Notes: generated by a model from the letters alone, not told the origin. 64,000 bases of DNA from Nereocystis luetkeana (GCA_031213475.1 JARUPZ010000011.1:5196513-5260512), one strand, 5' to 3'; numbered from the stretch's first letter, positions 23,794-32,761 are shown. A program made the numbers and translations.

Positions 23794-26047
23794 TACCGGT
23801 ATATAATATATATATATGTATTTACTGGTACCTGGTACGGTGGTTTGTGATTTCGACTTGCGGTGCTATAACTCTACGGCACTACAGAGGGCCTCTCTCC
23901 GCGTCGAAAGGTTCCGGTTGTTGTGATTGGTCGGCTCGGCGGAGATCCAACCTCTCCGCCGCGGGCTAAGGGTTTTGTCGCTTCACGCACCTAGAAGCTC
24001 GGTCATGATGGCCACGAGAGGGCAGAGAGCAGTCACCACACGCTCTGAGCGCGTAACTACCATCCACGGTAGGGACGAGGGGAGGGCGGGGGGGGTACCT
24101 AGCGTTTCTTACGAGTAGGTTTTTCACATTTTTTTTTGTTATTGTCCTCATCCCGTTTACTACTACCTTCGCCCCTTCTTCTTCTGTCTTCCCTCTTATT
24201 ACGGAGGACCATATCAAATAGGGCCTACGGTACACACAAAAACCTACCTATTTTGCTATTTTTACTATTACGGGGGACCATAGTAAGTAGGACCAAATAT
24301 TGTTACTACGGGGGGACATAGTTAACAGGACCAAATATTGTTAGTAAAAATGGTTCAACATATAGGTTTTTATGTATACCATAGGTCCTGTTAACTATGG
24401 TCCCCCGTAATAGTAAAAGTAGGGGAATATATAGGTTTTTGTGTGTACCGTAGGTCCTATTAACTATGCCCCCCCGTAGTAAAATCTAAGGAAAATAAAA
24501 TAGGAAAAGAAAACATGTTCTATTGAATTTCTTGACAAAAATTCCAACCTGCTGTATACCAGGTAGTTTTTTTTCAATTCCGAGAAGGTGGCGAGTGTGA
24601 CTCCATTCGTTTTTGTTTTTTTTCGTGTGCCGCTATCAGATGGATACTTCAACTAGCGGCCAGAGATATACACGTTAATTTTACACAGCCGCCTGCAAAA
24701 AAGAGGCCGCCAAAAAGTTAGAGCCTCTTCTTTTTGGGCAGGGGGGTGAACAAAGTCGGAGATCTCACACAAAAAATGTAAAAGACAGGGGGTAACATCT
24801 GCGCTGTCCGACTCAAATTCCTCGATGTATCTTTTATCCCTTCCACCAACACGCAAACTCAGGCAGTTGATGATAGCTGCGAAAACCCACCAGGACGAAA
24901 GCCCTATATCAGAAGTAACAGGACCTACAGTACTGCGGGGCGGTATGAGGCGGTACTGACTAGGGGAAGGGGGGCCGGTATCCGTATTGCCCTGTACTGT
25001 GCATGAAAAATGAGGAAATTCAAGCTGAGACAGCGCTGCGAGAGATAGAGGAGGCTTGGGGGGGAGGGCTTGGGCGGCACAAAAAATGGGTGTGATCTGT
25101 CGCCAAACAAGTCTTGCCTTGTTTGTGAAAGCGTTTGCGGTCTACTACGGACATTCTCCGACTGCTGAAAAGGGGACAATGGGACGGCTCCCCCTTCTTC
25201 TGCGTAGCGAGAAAACATATAATTATTAATAGTATATATACCAAAGCCGGTCGCCCCGGTGGTTCAAGTGGTTAACCTCGAATTCTACTTGTTTGAGTCC
25301 TGGGTTCGAGCCCCAGGTGGGTCGGACTTTGACTTTATTTGCAAAAATAAAAATAAAAAAGGATTCAATTGTTGAGAGCGCCTTGCAGCGTGGGTAGGCA
25401 CAATTCGATGCGAGTCGACGAGGGAAGAAAATGCTGAAATCTTCTCGCGATAAAAATGAAGGCACGTACCGTAGCGGGAAGGGGGGAGAAGAGCCTGCTA
25501 TGTGACCCCGGATCTGAGTTACGAGTTGGAAGGAGAGAGAGAAGAAGATGTGCGAAGATAATGAATGGGATGCGAAAAAATAAAATAAAATAAAAAATAC
25601 CCCCCCCTCCCACCCCTACAGTAGGACTCAGAGAAAAATAATGTGGTGTCTATATTTTAGTTTGTTTTTTTCATTAACCCTTGGTATGTTATTCACATTG
25701 TACTGTAGTGCAAACGGGGATTGGATTTTCGGCGAGAGTGGTGGCCGTAATTTATGTGTGTCAGGGGTGGATAGGTCTACTACTGCTGTGGCCATCAACC
25801 TCATCCAAGCTATCTCTCTCTCTTTCTCTCTCTCACGCACACACAACGTATCCCTTACCCTGGACTCGGTGCTTGGTTGCTTTGCGTCTCAGCCAAGAAC
25901 GTTATGTGGCCGGACAAGTGGACAGCGGCGACGTCGGACGGCCGGCGAACAGCGCAGTTCGAGCACACGTTCCTCATGACGGAGGACGGGGCGGTGCCGT
26001 TGACGGCCAAGCTGGACACGTCTCCGAAGCAATTTTGGGAGGAGTAA
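12002..26047 (+). CDS. MAP1: Type I methionine aminopeptidase, probably plastid-targeted (copy A)
   Basis: Eight exons: 12002-12137, 15117-15247, 16476-16612, 19284-19418, 19849-20023, 21080-21203, 23396-23524 and 25893-26047 (TAA). They give 373 residues with consistent phases. The enzyme removes the initiator Met from new proteins. Family landmarks run in order: [64 protein letters not shown]. The five metal ligands are present as D208, D219, H282, E315 and E346, with H191 and H289 also conserved. Exon 1 encodes a hydrophobic start ([12 protein letters not shown]) followed by GGAFVVP, like a stramenopile plastid presequence. The zinc finger of cytosolic METAP1 is absent. Introns of 0.4-3.0 kb hold MITEs, SINEs and a hAT-like element. 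Exons 1-2 rest on phase fit and on similarity to copy B. Confidence 0.9.
12768..12935 (+). repeat. Poly-G/C-bearing dispersed repeat, copy 1
   Basis: Family landmarks are a long G run, then CTCGATATCATGCATGGCCG, GTAGTCGTATG, CCATAGACCCTCG, CGGGACGGAGCACGTCGGG and ACCGACCAGGCA. This copy sits in intron 1 of aminopeptidase copy A and begins with a G run at 12751. Confidence 0.7.
12948..13812. mobile_element. Probable non-autonomous DNA transposon with ~35-bp inverted ends
   Basis: The left end (GGATCTTATGCAAAAAAATT, near 12955) and the right end (AATTTTTTGCATAAGACCC, near 13783) are inverted copies over about 35 bp. The roughly 790 bp between them holds no protein that I recognise. It lies in intron 1 of aminopeptidase copy A. 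Exact ends and any target duplication were not resolved. Confidence 0.5.
14864..15050 (-). repeat. Poly-C-bearing dispersed repeat, copy 2 (one long and one short unit)
   Basis: Two GACTACGGCCATGCATGATA units, each followed by a poly-C run, lie on the minus strand. The segment between them (CCGTCTCGAAAGGGATGCGT) matches the far half of the copy at 28855-29060. It ends about 65 bp before aminopeptidase exon 2. A short GCC repeat (15061-15088) lies between. Confidence 0.65.
15308..15500 (+). repeat. Poly-G-bearing dispersed repeat, copy 3
   Basis: It starts after a G run at 15266-15309 and carries ATATTAGGTATGGGCGTAG, CATAGACC, GGGACGGAGCACGTCGGGG and CCAGCCAGACATTGCTTGC. It ends at another G run near 15508. 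It lies in intron 2 of aminopeptidase copy A, so exon 2 is flanked by this family on both sides. Confidence 0.65.
16192..16385. repeat. CGGGT-repeat foldback with inverted ends
   Basis: The ends TTCACGGGTC and GACCCGTGAA are inverted. Inside, a G-rich half (GGGTCGGGTCCGGTCGGGTC) faces a C-rich half (CCCGACCCGACCCGACCC). The whole could fold into a hairpin and has G-quadruplex potential. It lies in intron 2 of aminopeptidase copy A, about 90 bp upstream of exon 3. Confidence 0.65.
17040..17330 (+). repeat. AGATC-rich dispersed repeat, copy 3
   Basis: It contains GGATCTGTACAGCATAGATC, CAACCCAGGAGAC, CACCCGGCAACATGATTTAG and then many GTAGATCATG units. It lies in intron 3 of aminopeptidase copy A. 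Confidence 0.65.
17468..17588 (+). repeat. Two-unit tandem duplication (about 60 bp)
   Basis: GCAGAGTAGACAATGC and CATCGTACTGGATAC each occur twice, about 60 bp apart, with a few substitutions. Confidence 0.65.
18156..18258. repeat. Foldback repeat (GTCCCC/GGGGAC family), copy 2
   Basis: It begins AACCCTTGTAGGACTGCAG and TCCCGTTTTGGGGAC and ends GGAACTGCAGTTCTTGAAGG, an imperfect palindrome of about 100 bp. It lies in intron 3 of aminopeptidase copy A. Confidence 0.75.
18415..18670 (+). repeat. AGATC-rich dispersed repeat, copy 4
   Basis: This is the best full-length copy: AGGATCTGTACAGTACAGAT, CAAACTCAGGCAACA, CTCCTACCCGACATGTG, CTAGATAATACAGATCAGGG, TTTAGATCATCAAGTGGGA. A short ATCT run interrupts it near 18589. 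Confidence 0.7.
18782..18816. repeat. TA dinucleotide microsatellite
   Basis: A run of TA repeats lies in intron 3 of aminopeptidase copy A. Confidence 0.85.
18880..19112. repeat. Palindromic MITE, copies 2 and 3 (one nested in the other)
   Basis: An outer reverse-direction copy is split by a whole forward copy at a TA near 18961. The inner copy ends near 19068, and the outer copy resumes with TTTTTGGTCCTATCTACTG. A TACCAGGTA motif is inserted in the outer copy at 18937. Confidence 0.8.
20063..20411 (+). mobile_element. tRNA-derived SINE, copy 1 (full length)
   Basis: The head resembles a tRNA: GGTGGTTCAAGTGG fits box A and GGGTTCGAGCCC fits box B. The body then carries CAATTCGATGCGAGTCGACG, ATAAAAATGAAGGCACGTAC and GACCCCGGATCTGAGTTACG, and a poly-A run ends it. 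It is about 350 bp and lies in intron 5 of aminopeptidase copy A, in the sense direction. Confidence 0.8.
21236..21310 (+). repeat. AGATC-rich dispersed repeat, copy 5 (fragment)
   Basis: This is a short fragment with GCAGATCACGATC, TAGATCCTACAG and GTGCTAGATCATGCAGATC, in intron 6 of aminopeptidase copy A. Confidence 0.5.
21332..21604. mobile_element. hAT-like MITE
   Basis: The ends are TAGGGCTGGGCACTGG and CCAGTGCCCAGCCCTG, inverted and typical of hAT termini, around 273 bp rich in ACTGGCAGTA/TACTGATT. No clean 8-bp target duplication was found. It lies in intron 6 of aminopeptidase copy A. Confidence 0.6.
21606..21940 (+). repeat. AGATC-rich dispersed repeat, copy 6
   Basis: It contains CTAGATCAAGCAGATC, GGTACAGATCCGACCCAG and ACAGATCGTGCAGAGC. 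It is diverged and directly follows the hAT-like element. Confidence 0.55.
22619..22712. repeat. Foldback repeat (GTCCCC/GGGGAC family), copy 3
   Basis: It runs from TTTAGAACCGCAGTCCCG to ACGGGACTGACTGCAGCC, and its centre is diverged. It lies in intron 6 of aminopeptidase copy A. Confidence 0.65.
22965..23150 (+). repeat. Two-unit tandem duplication (about 90 bp)
   Basis: ACGCCGCACGCCGCCACAC, CACTATATAGC and CCAAGCGATT each occur twice in the same order, with small differences. Confidence 0.65.
23284..23390 (+). repeat. TCTG/GTCT tetranucleotide microsatellite abutting a splice acceptor
   Basis: More than 25 GTCT units, with one CCTG interruption, end 5 bp before the TTGGCAG acceptor of aminopeptidase exon 7 (starts 23396). 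The repeat therefore makes up the polypyrimidine tract. Confidence 0.9.
23755..23820. repeat. AT microsatellite
   Basis: Imperfect AT runs, interrupted by ACCGGT, lie in intron 7 of aminopeptidase copy A. Confidence 0.8.
24197..24480. repeat. Palindromic MITE cluster, copies 4-6 (nested)
   Basis: Three sets of TTACGGGGGACC-type ends and their complements are interleaved. One full copy lies at about 24310-24412, placed inside a second, with parts of a third outside. It lies in intron 7 of aminopeptidase copy A. Confidence 0.75.
25247..25600 (+). mobile_element. tRNA-derived SINE, copy 2 (full length)
   Basis: This is very close to copy 1: the same head (GCCGGTCGCCCCGGTGGTTC), box B GGGTTCGAGCCC, body and TGTGCGAAGATAATGAATGG. 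The tail is an AAAATA-rich run (25576-25600). It lies in intron 7 of aminopeptidase copy A. The close match implies recent spread. Confidence 0.85.
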
Positions 26048-26324
26048 ATGTGTGTTTTGTGTGTTCAGAAATTGAAAAAAAAAAAGAAGCGAGATTACAG
26101 ATACGCAGGCTGTGAGTTCGACTGATTACTGCGTCATAGGTTGGCCGCGCGCGCGTGTTCTGCATCTGCTGTCCTTCGAAGGATTTAGGCCGATGGATCC
26201 CCTGAGTACTTTAACTGATGATAGTGCCAGGGTCAACTGGACGATTTTGTCCATGTCGGCCCACATAAGCGTTCTGCGCATTTTTTTGTTTTCGTTTCGT
26301 TTTGTTTTGTTTCGTGAGGCGTTC

Positions 26325-26575
26325 TACGATAGAGGTTCACCCTAATTTTTCTGAGGCTCCTTTCTTAAGGAGCTCCTCGTACCTCACCCGAAAACTGAAT
26401 CCGGCAAAAATCAAATCGCACCCCCATGAATAATGCCTTGGGATGGCCCAAGTATACGAAAACGTCATTTTTCTAAACGAGATCGACATTCTAACGATTT
26501 TGAGCTCCCGTCATTCAGAAAACAGTTCAGCCGGAATGTGCTACCTCTATCGCAGAACACGTCTTGTTTTGTTTT
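26325..26575 (+). repeat. Dispersed repeat of possible coding origin, copy 1
   Basis: This shares most of its length with 49010-49290 in the opposite direction. Shared blocks are GAGGCGTTCTACGATAGAGG, AGTTTTCGGGTGAGGT (in reverse), GAATAAT and GTGCTACCTC. The shared frame begins EAFYDRGSP. This copy has several stop codons, so it does not code now. Confidence 0.65.
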
Positions 26576-26809
26576 AGCTTCGGCTTCCAAGGTGTGCAAT
26601 GCAAAAACACAGCATCACCGAGACGGTGCACGGCGCAAGGTGGTCGCCGAGGGCTTCCATGGCGGGGGTATGATATGGTACATGCATGGCGTCATATTCT
26701 TCCCCTGCCCCACCGGGCTATCCTGACGCTACACAGTTGGCGGCGGAGACTTGGCAGAGAGAAAAGGGGATTCGGTGCCCGCAATTCTCGCATTTGGTCT
26801 CGCCCTTCA

Positions 26810-26910
26810 CTATTACGGGGGTCCATAGTTAACAGGACCAAATATTGTTAGTAAAAATGGTTAAACATATAGGTTTTTATGTGTACCATAGGTCCTGTTA
26901 ACTATGGTCT
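26810..26910 (+). repeat. Palindromic MITE, copy 7
   Basis: Forward direction: CTATTACGGGGGTCCATAG to GGTCCTGTTAACTATGGTC. The right terminus is slightly truncated. Confidence 0.8.
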
Positions 26911-27069
26911 CTCCCTTCACTAGAGAAGTCTGATGGGTCGAACCAAAATCATGGTTGATGGCTGACGCCATTCTTGGTTTTTTACGTGGACTTGGTGCAA
27001 CTTTTCGAAACCGGGTAACTTCCGAACGTGGTTTTTCTGTGGGTGAGGGTCGGAGGGGGGGGGGAAGCC

Positions 27070-27160
27070 GATCCCACGCGTTCTCCGCTCGTTTCTGCGG
27101 TCCACGCAGGAGGAGATCCCACGCGTTCTCCGCTCGTTTCTGCGGTCCACGCAGGAGGAG
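27070..27160 (+). repeat. Perfect tandem duplication, period 45 bp
   Basis: GATCCCACGCGTTCTCCGCT starts at 27070 and again at 27115. The two units are identical through CCACGCAGGAGGAG, so the duplication is recent. Confidence 0.9.
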
Positions 27161-27680
27161 AGCATGGGCCAGGAGAACGATACGTGGTTTGAACTGGGGT
27201 GTTGAACCTGCCGGTGTTTTTGTGTTTTGTGTGTGTTTTCTTTGTTGTTAGCCCCTCTTTTGGGACCCAAGGAGCGGCGGCCAAACACAAGACAAGCGCG
27301 CGTTTTTTTATCGATAAGCCTACCGTAGCAAGAGCTAAAAAAAACGGTATCAATATTGTCATGCTGCTTGCTGTGCCGTGTGCGGCGGAAAGGCCTTTAC
27401 GGAACGCGCTGGCTGCACTTCGGAAACACCCTTTGTGATGATCCAGTAGGCGCTGCGTAGCCCGGGGCATTTCTTCGTGCGGCCGAGCAAACGCCCCCCC
27501 TTTTCAGGGGCGGTGCCTTGTTTTCTGAGTTCCTCACAGCTCAATACCTCACCCCGAGACATGACTCCGATTGAGTTTGTTCGTGCCCCCCGACCAACAT
27601 CTCTATGCGCTACGCACGTAGACCTGAAACAAGGGCACCGGCAAAAGTGCCATAGTAACCGGTACTACTGTAGTACCAGG

Positions 27681-27804
27681 TATTACGGGGGACCATAGTA
27701 ATTAGGACCTACGGTACACACAAAAACCTACCAGTATATATTTTCCTATTCTTACTAACAATATTTGGTCCTACCTGGTATTTACTATGGTCCCCCCGTA
27801 ATAG
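27681..27804 (-). repeat. Palindromic MITE, copy 8, carrying two CCAGG-type insertions
   Basis: Reverse direction: TATTACGGGGGACCATAG to CTATGGTCCCCCCGTAATAG. Against the other copies it has CCAGTA inserted after CCTA near 27727 and CCTGGTA inserted after CCTA at 27776. A TACCAGGTA also touches its left end at 27674. Confidence 0.85.
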
Positions 27805-27998
27805 TTGCTTACTTGATTGAGCTCATACAGATCAGAAAAATTTGCCTCCGGAGGCAAAAAGGTGCCACCCTCACCCACCGTGTTTTTTTTTTGTTTTTTT
27901 TGTGTAATCGTCACGTTTTCCGACATTTTTTGCGCCCCTTAAGCCCCAACCTTGGGGTTAGTTTAAAGTCTTGTACGTACGTACCAGGTACGTGCGTA

Positions 27999-28494
27999 CC
28001 AGGGATATAATTAGTCGTCCGGTGTGTGTTGCGCGCTGCGCTACACGCCTGCGGCGTGTGTGCCCCCCGTCAGGGCCCCGGGAGGGCCGCCGGAGCCGGA
28101 GGTTAAAAAATTGCGATATATGCGCGAACGTATGTCCGAAAACCAAGTAACAAAGTGCGTTTAAACATCTCCCGAACCTCGACAAAGCGTGTATCGGGAT
28201 CAGATACTACTTTTATTTTGTTCTACTACAGGCGAACAGAAAAAGGGCCTGAAAAAGAAAATCGACTGCGGTGATTTCGAAAGGGGGCTCAATTGTTTTG
28301 CCGCCAGAGGCAAACTTGAAAAACAGTATTAAAAAAAAAAAACGCCTCACGATTTTTCGGGCCTGCGGCCCAAAACGATGCACGCCTAAAATCGCGTGTT
28401 GCGCTGCGCGCGACCAGGCTCTCCGGGGCTGTTGCGGAAAACGGCTATTTTGACCAAAATATTGCGCCAGCGTAACAGCTAATCATATCCCTGG
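27999..28494. mobile_element. TA-flanked non-autonomous DNA transposon with CCAGGGATAT ends
   Basis: The left end CCAGGGATATAATTAG (27999-28014) and the reverse of the right end, CCAGGGATATGATTAG (28494-28479), match at 15 of 16 bases. Both are flanked by TA (27997-27998 and 28495-28496). The 496-bp body has no transposase. TA flanks and short inverted ends fit the Tc1/mariner superfamily. A TACCAGGTA lies at 27983, directly beside it. Confidence 0.65.
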
Positions 28495-28854
28495 TACGTA
28501 CGTCTGCGGAAATAAACAGTTCGATTATGGTACTGCTGTAGCTCCATTTGATAATTTTGGAAGAAACATATGTCGCAAGCATTAATAGTATGTTTGCCTT
28601 CCGACAATATAGTGTAGATGCCGTTCCGATATAAACCGAGCATCCTTCCGTAAATCATCAGTATCCCTCATACGCTTCTGTGCCAGCATTGACACGTTGA
28701 TAGGATTCTTTGAGGACAGTGTTCGACTTGGTCCCGTTCGCAACGCAGCCGCAGGGCAACGTCGGTAGTGCGTGGTGACATCTATGCGCGAGACAGACCG
28801 CGGTATAGACTTTGTTCGTACAGACCGGGGGGGGGGGGTGTACTCGATAGGAGA

Positions 28855-29075
28855 GATGTACTCGATCTCATGCATGGCCGTAGTCGTATGCCCATAGACC
28901 CTCGCCTCCCCTACAATACCGGGACGGAGCATGTCGGGTTTTCACCGACCAGGCAGACATTGCTTGCGCTAAGCCGGTCTGGGGGGGGCGTATTCGTTTG
29001 TTGCTTTCCTTAGTCTTTAGGTCGTTGGCCACGCACCCCTTTCGAGACGGAGGGGGGGGGGGGGAGGGGGGGGGG
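28855..29075 (+). repeat. Poly-G-bearing dispersed repeat, copy 4 (longest)
   Basis: It contains CTCGATCTCATGCATGGCCG, CGGGACGGAGCATGTCGGG, CCGACCAGGCAGACATTGC, a G run, TTGTTGCTTTCCTTAGTC and CACCCCTTTCGAGACGGAGG, then a long G tract. It defines the full extent of the family. Confidence 0.7.
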
Positions 29076-29723
29076 CACAAGGCCCTTGTTTCACGCGTAT
29101 CGACCCATGGCGCTCTCAGTCGCACCTCTTTCGTCACTAGCGTGTAGGCTTCATTTTTGTGCAGAGGGTATCGCGGTGCATTTCGTCCGTGGTCATCACG
29201 CGTCAATATGACGTGTATACACGAGGGGGCATTTGACGACCAGCGTTTGGACCGCCTTTTCTCTGTTGTTTGCATCGCAATGAGCGATCGTACAAGGGAA
29301 ATCAGGGAAAGTGTGCCGAAACCAGAAGCAATCGTGGGTTTGTTTGATTTAAAGGCAACGACTATGCGAAGTAGATACGTTCGTATGGTGCCTCGAAGCC
29401 ACACGGTGTTCACGATGCAAAAACCGCCAGCGACGGCACTCATCTCCCTATAGGGCATCTCGCGGCGCCACTGACGCATGGCCGGCCAAATGTAAACTAC
29501 AGGAGGACAAGAAAAGGATACCACCGCCCAGACGTGGCCCTTTGAATACTCATATCCTACGCCCGAACCAGCGGAAACGCCGTCATCCACGGCGTGCCGT
29601 CCGGCAGCAATGTCCCGCCAATACCCCGACCTTTCCCCACCACCAAAGCCTAACTCACAAGAATAGTGTTACCCAACCAACGCGTTGTTACTCCTTCGCC
29701 GCCACGACACACCAGCGCGCCGC

Positions 29724-30816
29724 TCACGGCTTTAGGCCTTTCCCAGATTTCTTCGTCGACCTAGATGCCGCGCCAGGGATATCACTGCGGCGGCCTCTGC
29801 ACAACGTCCAAGCCTTCTCCTGCTCTCGAAGGCTCGTGCCGTAAAGAGCTGCCAGCCCGCTGGCTTCGACGCTCCTCTTCAAAGATTGCCGGGTGCCCAC
29901 GTCGGCAGGAGGAACACCCTCGCCTCGCATTCCGGGCACCGAGAGGGGGGGGCTGCATCGACGAGCTCTGCATTGCTCTAGCGCCCTTTCCTGCTCTTGC
30001 AGGCTTGTGCCGCACTGGACCGCCAACTCGAAGTCTCCATCGACGACACTTGCATCCAAGAATGCTCCACCATGGCGAAGGCTCACGTCGGCGCTAGCGT
30101 TTCTTATGGCTTTGATCGCCTTTCTGGGTCCAGCCCCCGCAGCTGCTGCTGCACTGCTCCCGCTGGAACCTGTCGAGCTATCACCGTTGGCCCTTAGCTC
30201 TTCAGGTGATTCGTGAGCCCGCCGGATGTGGCGTGAGCCCCCGTTGAGGGAGTTCCGAACGGAGCACTCATACGCTATCTCCACTACGGCTCGCCCGTGC
30301 TCCTCAACGCTGCCCAGTTCAAGGAAATTGAAACGATTTTGGCGACGGGGGCAGGGGTAAAAGAAAATTGGTGGGTATGCTTAAATTGACTCCGTGGGGA
30401 CAGCAGTGGCTGTCTCACAACACTGGTCTTAGGACGGTATACGCTCGAACCTCCGCACACTCTGGCGTACAATAGATAGAAAGCACGACGTTCAGTAGGC
30501 TGCAAAGGCATGAACACACGTAAAACAAGTCATGACATCAATCTATCGTGTCATCCTGGGAATCGGCGGGCGTCACATGAAAAACACACACAGACGGGCG
30601 TCTGAAGATACACTTACGCATCGGCGATCAGAACGCCTGCGCCGCTCCCCACGAGAACGGCCGGAAGTTTCGCGCACATCGCCACCTCCTGCTCGCTCAG
30701 GGCATAGTCCAGGTAGCACCAGTAGCGAGGGCAAGTGCGAAACTGCCGAAAACGCGCGGGTGGGAAGATGCTCGCCTCCAGGGACCCGTCTCCACGTCTT
30801 CTCCAGGGACTCCAGC
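29724..30816 (-). CDS. Unrecognised protein, two exons of a larger gene
   Basis: Exons 30816-30618 and 30309-29724 (minus) join in phase: the donor GATGC|GTAAGTG meets the acceptor GGGCAG|CGTTGAG and keeps one open frame. The first exon reads RFRQFRTCPRYWCYLDYAL, SEQEVAMCAKLPAVLVGSG, with strong GC bias at third codon positions. The second has a Ser/Ala-rich linker and then two related segments of about 57 residues. One ends CGTSLQEQERALEQCRARR and the other YGTSLREQEKAWTLCRGRR. No membrane helix is clear apart from the short AVLVGSGAGVLIA stretch. I recognise no family. Upstream exons are probably missing, since the first exon begins at an acceptor; a SINE lies about 110 bp upstream. Coding is likely; the function is unknown. 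Confidence 0.5.
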
Positions 30817-30926
30817 CTGTTCAACCGGTAAAACGGATAGGGTCGGGCTGTATCGCGAAAACTAGGCGTGAGAAGCAACAACTTCAAATGTAAATGTGAT
30901 AAGGCCAGTACCACCCAGTGCCGGCG

Positions 30927-31255
30927 TCCCCGGTGGCTTGGTAGGTGGTCCGCGTGCCTATCAAGACCAGTTTCGTGGGTTCGAGTCTCACCGAGTGCAT
31001 GCTCGTAGGGACTTTTTCTTGCATAAAAAAAATGATAAGCGGAAAGCGCGAGAGCGTGAGTTAGCCTCCTTCGATGAAAATCGACGAGCAGTGGGAACGC
31101 TGAACCCTATGCGCGACAAAAAAATAAAGGCACGTACCGAGGGGGGGAAGGGACGACACCTGTGACCACGGCTTGTCCAGAAGATCGCCGAGGGTAAAAC
31201 CTCCTACGAGTTGGGCTGGAAAGTAAAAGTGATGATTAAAAAATATATAAAAAAA
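30927..31255 (+). mobile_element. tRNA-derived SINE, copy 3 (diverged subfamily)
   Basis: The same plan as copies 1 and 2 with a different head: GGCGTCCCCGGTGGCTTGG, box B GTGGGTTCGAGTCTC, then ATAAAGGCACGTACCGAGGG, TGTGACCACGGCTTG and an A-rich end. Confidence 0.7.
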
Positions 31256-31347
31256 GTGCCGCCCGATACGATTTAGTAAAGTACCTACTGTATCACGAGT
31301 CACTCGAGGTGGAAGTGAGAAACCCTGGGAAACCTGATCAGTCTCAC

Positions 31348-32064
31348 CGTCCACGCTCTTGCAGTAGGGGCGCCCAGCAGTGCTAACCGTTGAAGAAGGG
31401 TCGGTCTCGTTGCCGTCATTGTCAGATTCAGGCACAGACTGTTCCTGTCGTAGCTTCGACTGGACACAAACGGTGGGCCGGACCTGCGCCACCGGCAACC
31501 TCGCTTCTCCGCCTGTTGCCGAGCACGCCGGACGACGACGAAGGTGACACGTTCCGTACAGCCCCCACTTCAGTTCGGGCCGGGCAGCCTTGTGGTCAGC
31601 TGGACCGACGTTACCCGCGGCGGACGAAAAGCTGACCAGCGGGCCACTAGCGGGAGTTTCCCCCTCTGCTTGGCTGGAGACGTCGGCCTTCTTTGTCGCT
31701 GAGTCAGCTACAGGCACAGTGCGCTCTGCCTGGCTGGAGCCTTCTTCCTTTGCCACCGGGTCAATTTCGGTCACAAGGCGACAAGAGGTCGACATGGGGT
31801 CCGTTTTCGTTCGGAGCCAGTCCGGAGAGGAAGGAGGCGTGGACCTGCGAAACACGAACAACGACAGAGATCGACTCTGCAGCCGCCTAGCGGAAGATCG
31901 GCCACCCTCGCGGCGGCGTCGTCTACGGAGAGACGGAGGAGTGCATGGAGAGGCCAGTGAGCACGGTCGGTCTGGAGAACCGGGAGTCTTCGGGGGCCAC
32001 GCTCTCTTGGATGAATATCGTCCTCGGTTCGGCGAGGGCGTTCGCGGTAGAGAGAAGGGTGGCG
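31348..32064 (-). CDS. Ser/Pro/Arg-rich exon, possibly the 3' part of the IQ-motif gene
   Basis: An open frame of about 239 codons runs from an acceptor (CTTCAAGCAG|CGCC) to a good donor (GGAC-G|GTGAGAC). It reads PNRGRYSSKRAWPPKTPGS, then TEIDPVAKEEGSSQAERTV and ATKKADVSSQAEGETP, where SSQAE occurs twice. It is hydrophilic and probably disordered, and I recognise no domain. It lies downstream of, and in the same direction as, the IQ exon at 32762-33390. Whether the two are joined is inference. Confidence 0.35.
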
Positions 32065-32441
32065 CTGCTTGAAGGGGTAGGGTCGACGCGTGCAAAAGGG
32101 CGGGGTGTGGGGGGGTAATTTTACGTGTACATTCGGCGCGCGGGTTGGTGGGAGACCCAATCGGCCGCAGGTGCTTCTCTCTTCAAGCCGATAGGCCCTG
32201 CACTGACACTCGCTTCTCCACATGGGAATACTCGAGTGGCGGGGACGCTGGGTGTTTGGCAACCGAGTTTTATTTCTAGGCGCGTCAAATCGAAAGCTGG
32301 CTGAGCGGAGATTAGGGGTCATACCCCGTGAGCAATGGTTCTCGGTCATAACAAAACGTACAATATATCCAAGAGAACCACGGCTGAATATTTTTTCGGG
32401 GGAAGATAATTCATTCACGTTGCAAGCGGTCAACGCGTTAG

Positions 32442-32720
32442 TCAAATGATTGCTAAAAAGCACGCACCGTGCTGGGCTTTACTCGAGATGACCTCCCCGT
32501 CGAGCCCGATGATCTGCCCGCCACCATATAGCAGTTCCTCAGCACCCAGTGCCGTTGCCTTCTCGGCCTTCAACGCACTGGCGACTGGCCACACGATCGC
32601 GTCATCCAGCCTAACCATTGCTTGTTGGAGGGTGGGCGACGGGCCACCGACTCTCTTGGCGTGGTTCCCGGAGAATGGCAGCGAATCCACTATGTCCATG
32701 GCCGAGGTGATGTTGTGCTG
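32442..32720 (-). CDS. Possible exon with an unrecognised sequence
   Basis: The open frame QHNITSAMDIVDSLPFSG, RLDDAIVWPVASALKAEK, LGAEELLYGGGQIIGLDG looks protein-like. It begins after a candidate acceptor CTCCTCACTCAG, and no donor could be fixed. Its phase does not join simply to the IQ exon upstream, so the link is unproven. Confidence 0.3.
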   Translation of the reverse strand, partial: QHNITSAMDIVDSLPFSGNHAKRVGGPSPTLQQAMVRLDDAIVWPVASALKAEKATALGAEELLYGGGQIIGLDGEVISSKAQHGACFLAII

Positions 32721-32761
32721 CTGAGTGAGGAGTGCCCCGGGTGCATCTACCAAAGAGTTAC

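Larger units (their letters stand above)
26048..29723. other. Intergenic stretch after aminopeptidase copy A
   Basis: No gene is supported here. It holds a dispersed repeat, two MITEs, a tandem duplication, a TA-flanked transposon and a poly-G repeat, each listed separately. The 240-residue minus-strand open frame at 28868-29590 runs through the poly-G repeat and is not convincing. Confidence 0.45.

Noticed and set aside
28868-29590. 240-codon minus-strand open frame
   Set aside because: Its last third is the poly-G-bearing repeat (poly-Pro) and no part resembles a known protein; chance openness is likely.
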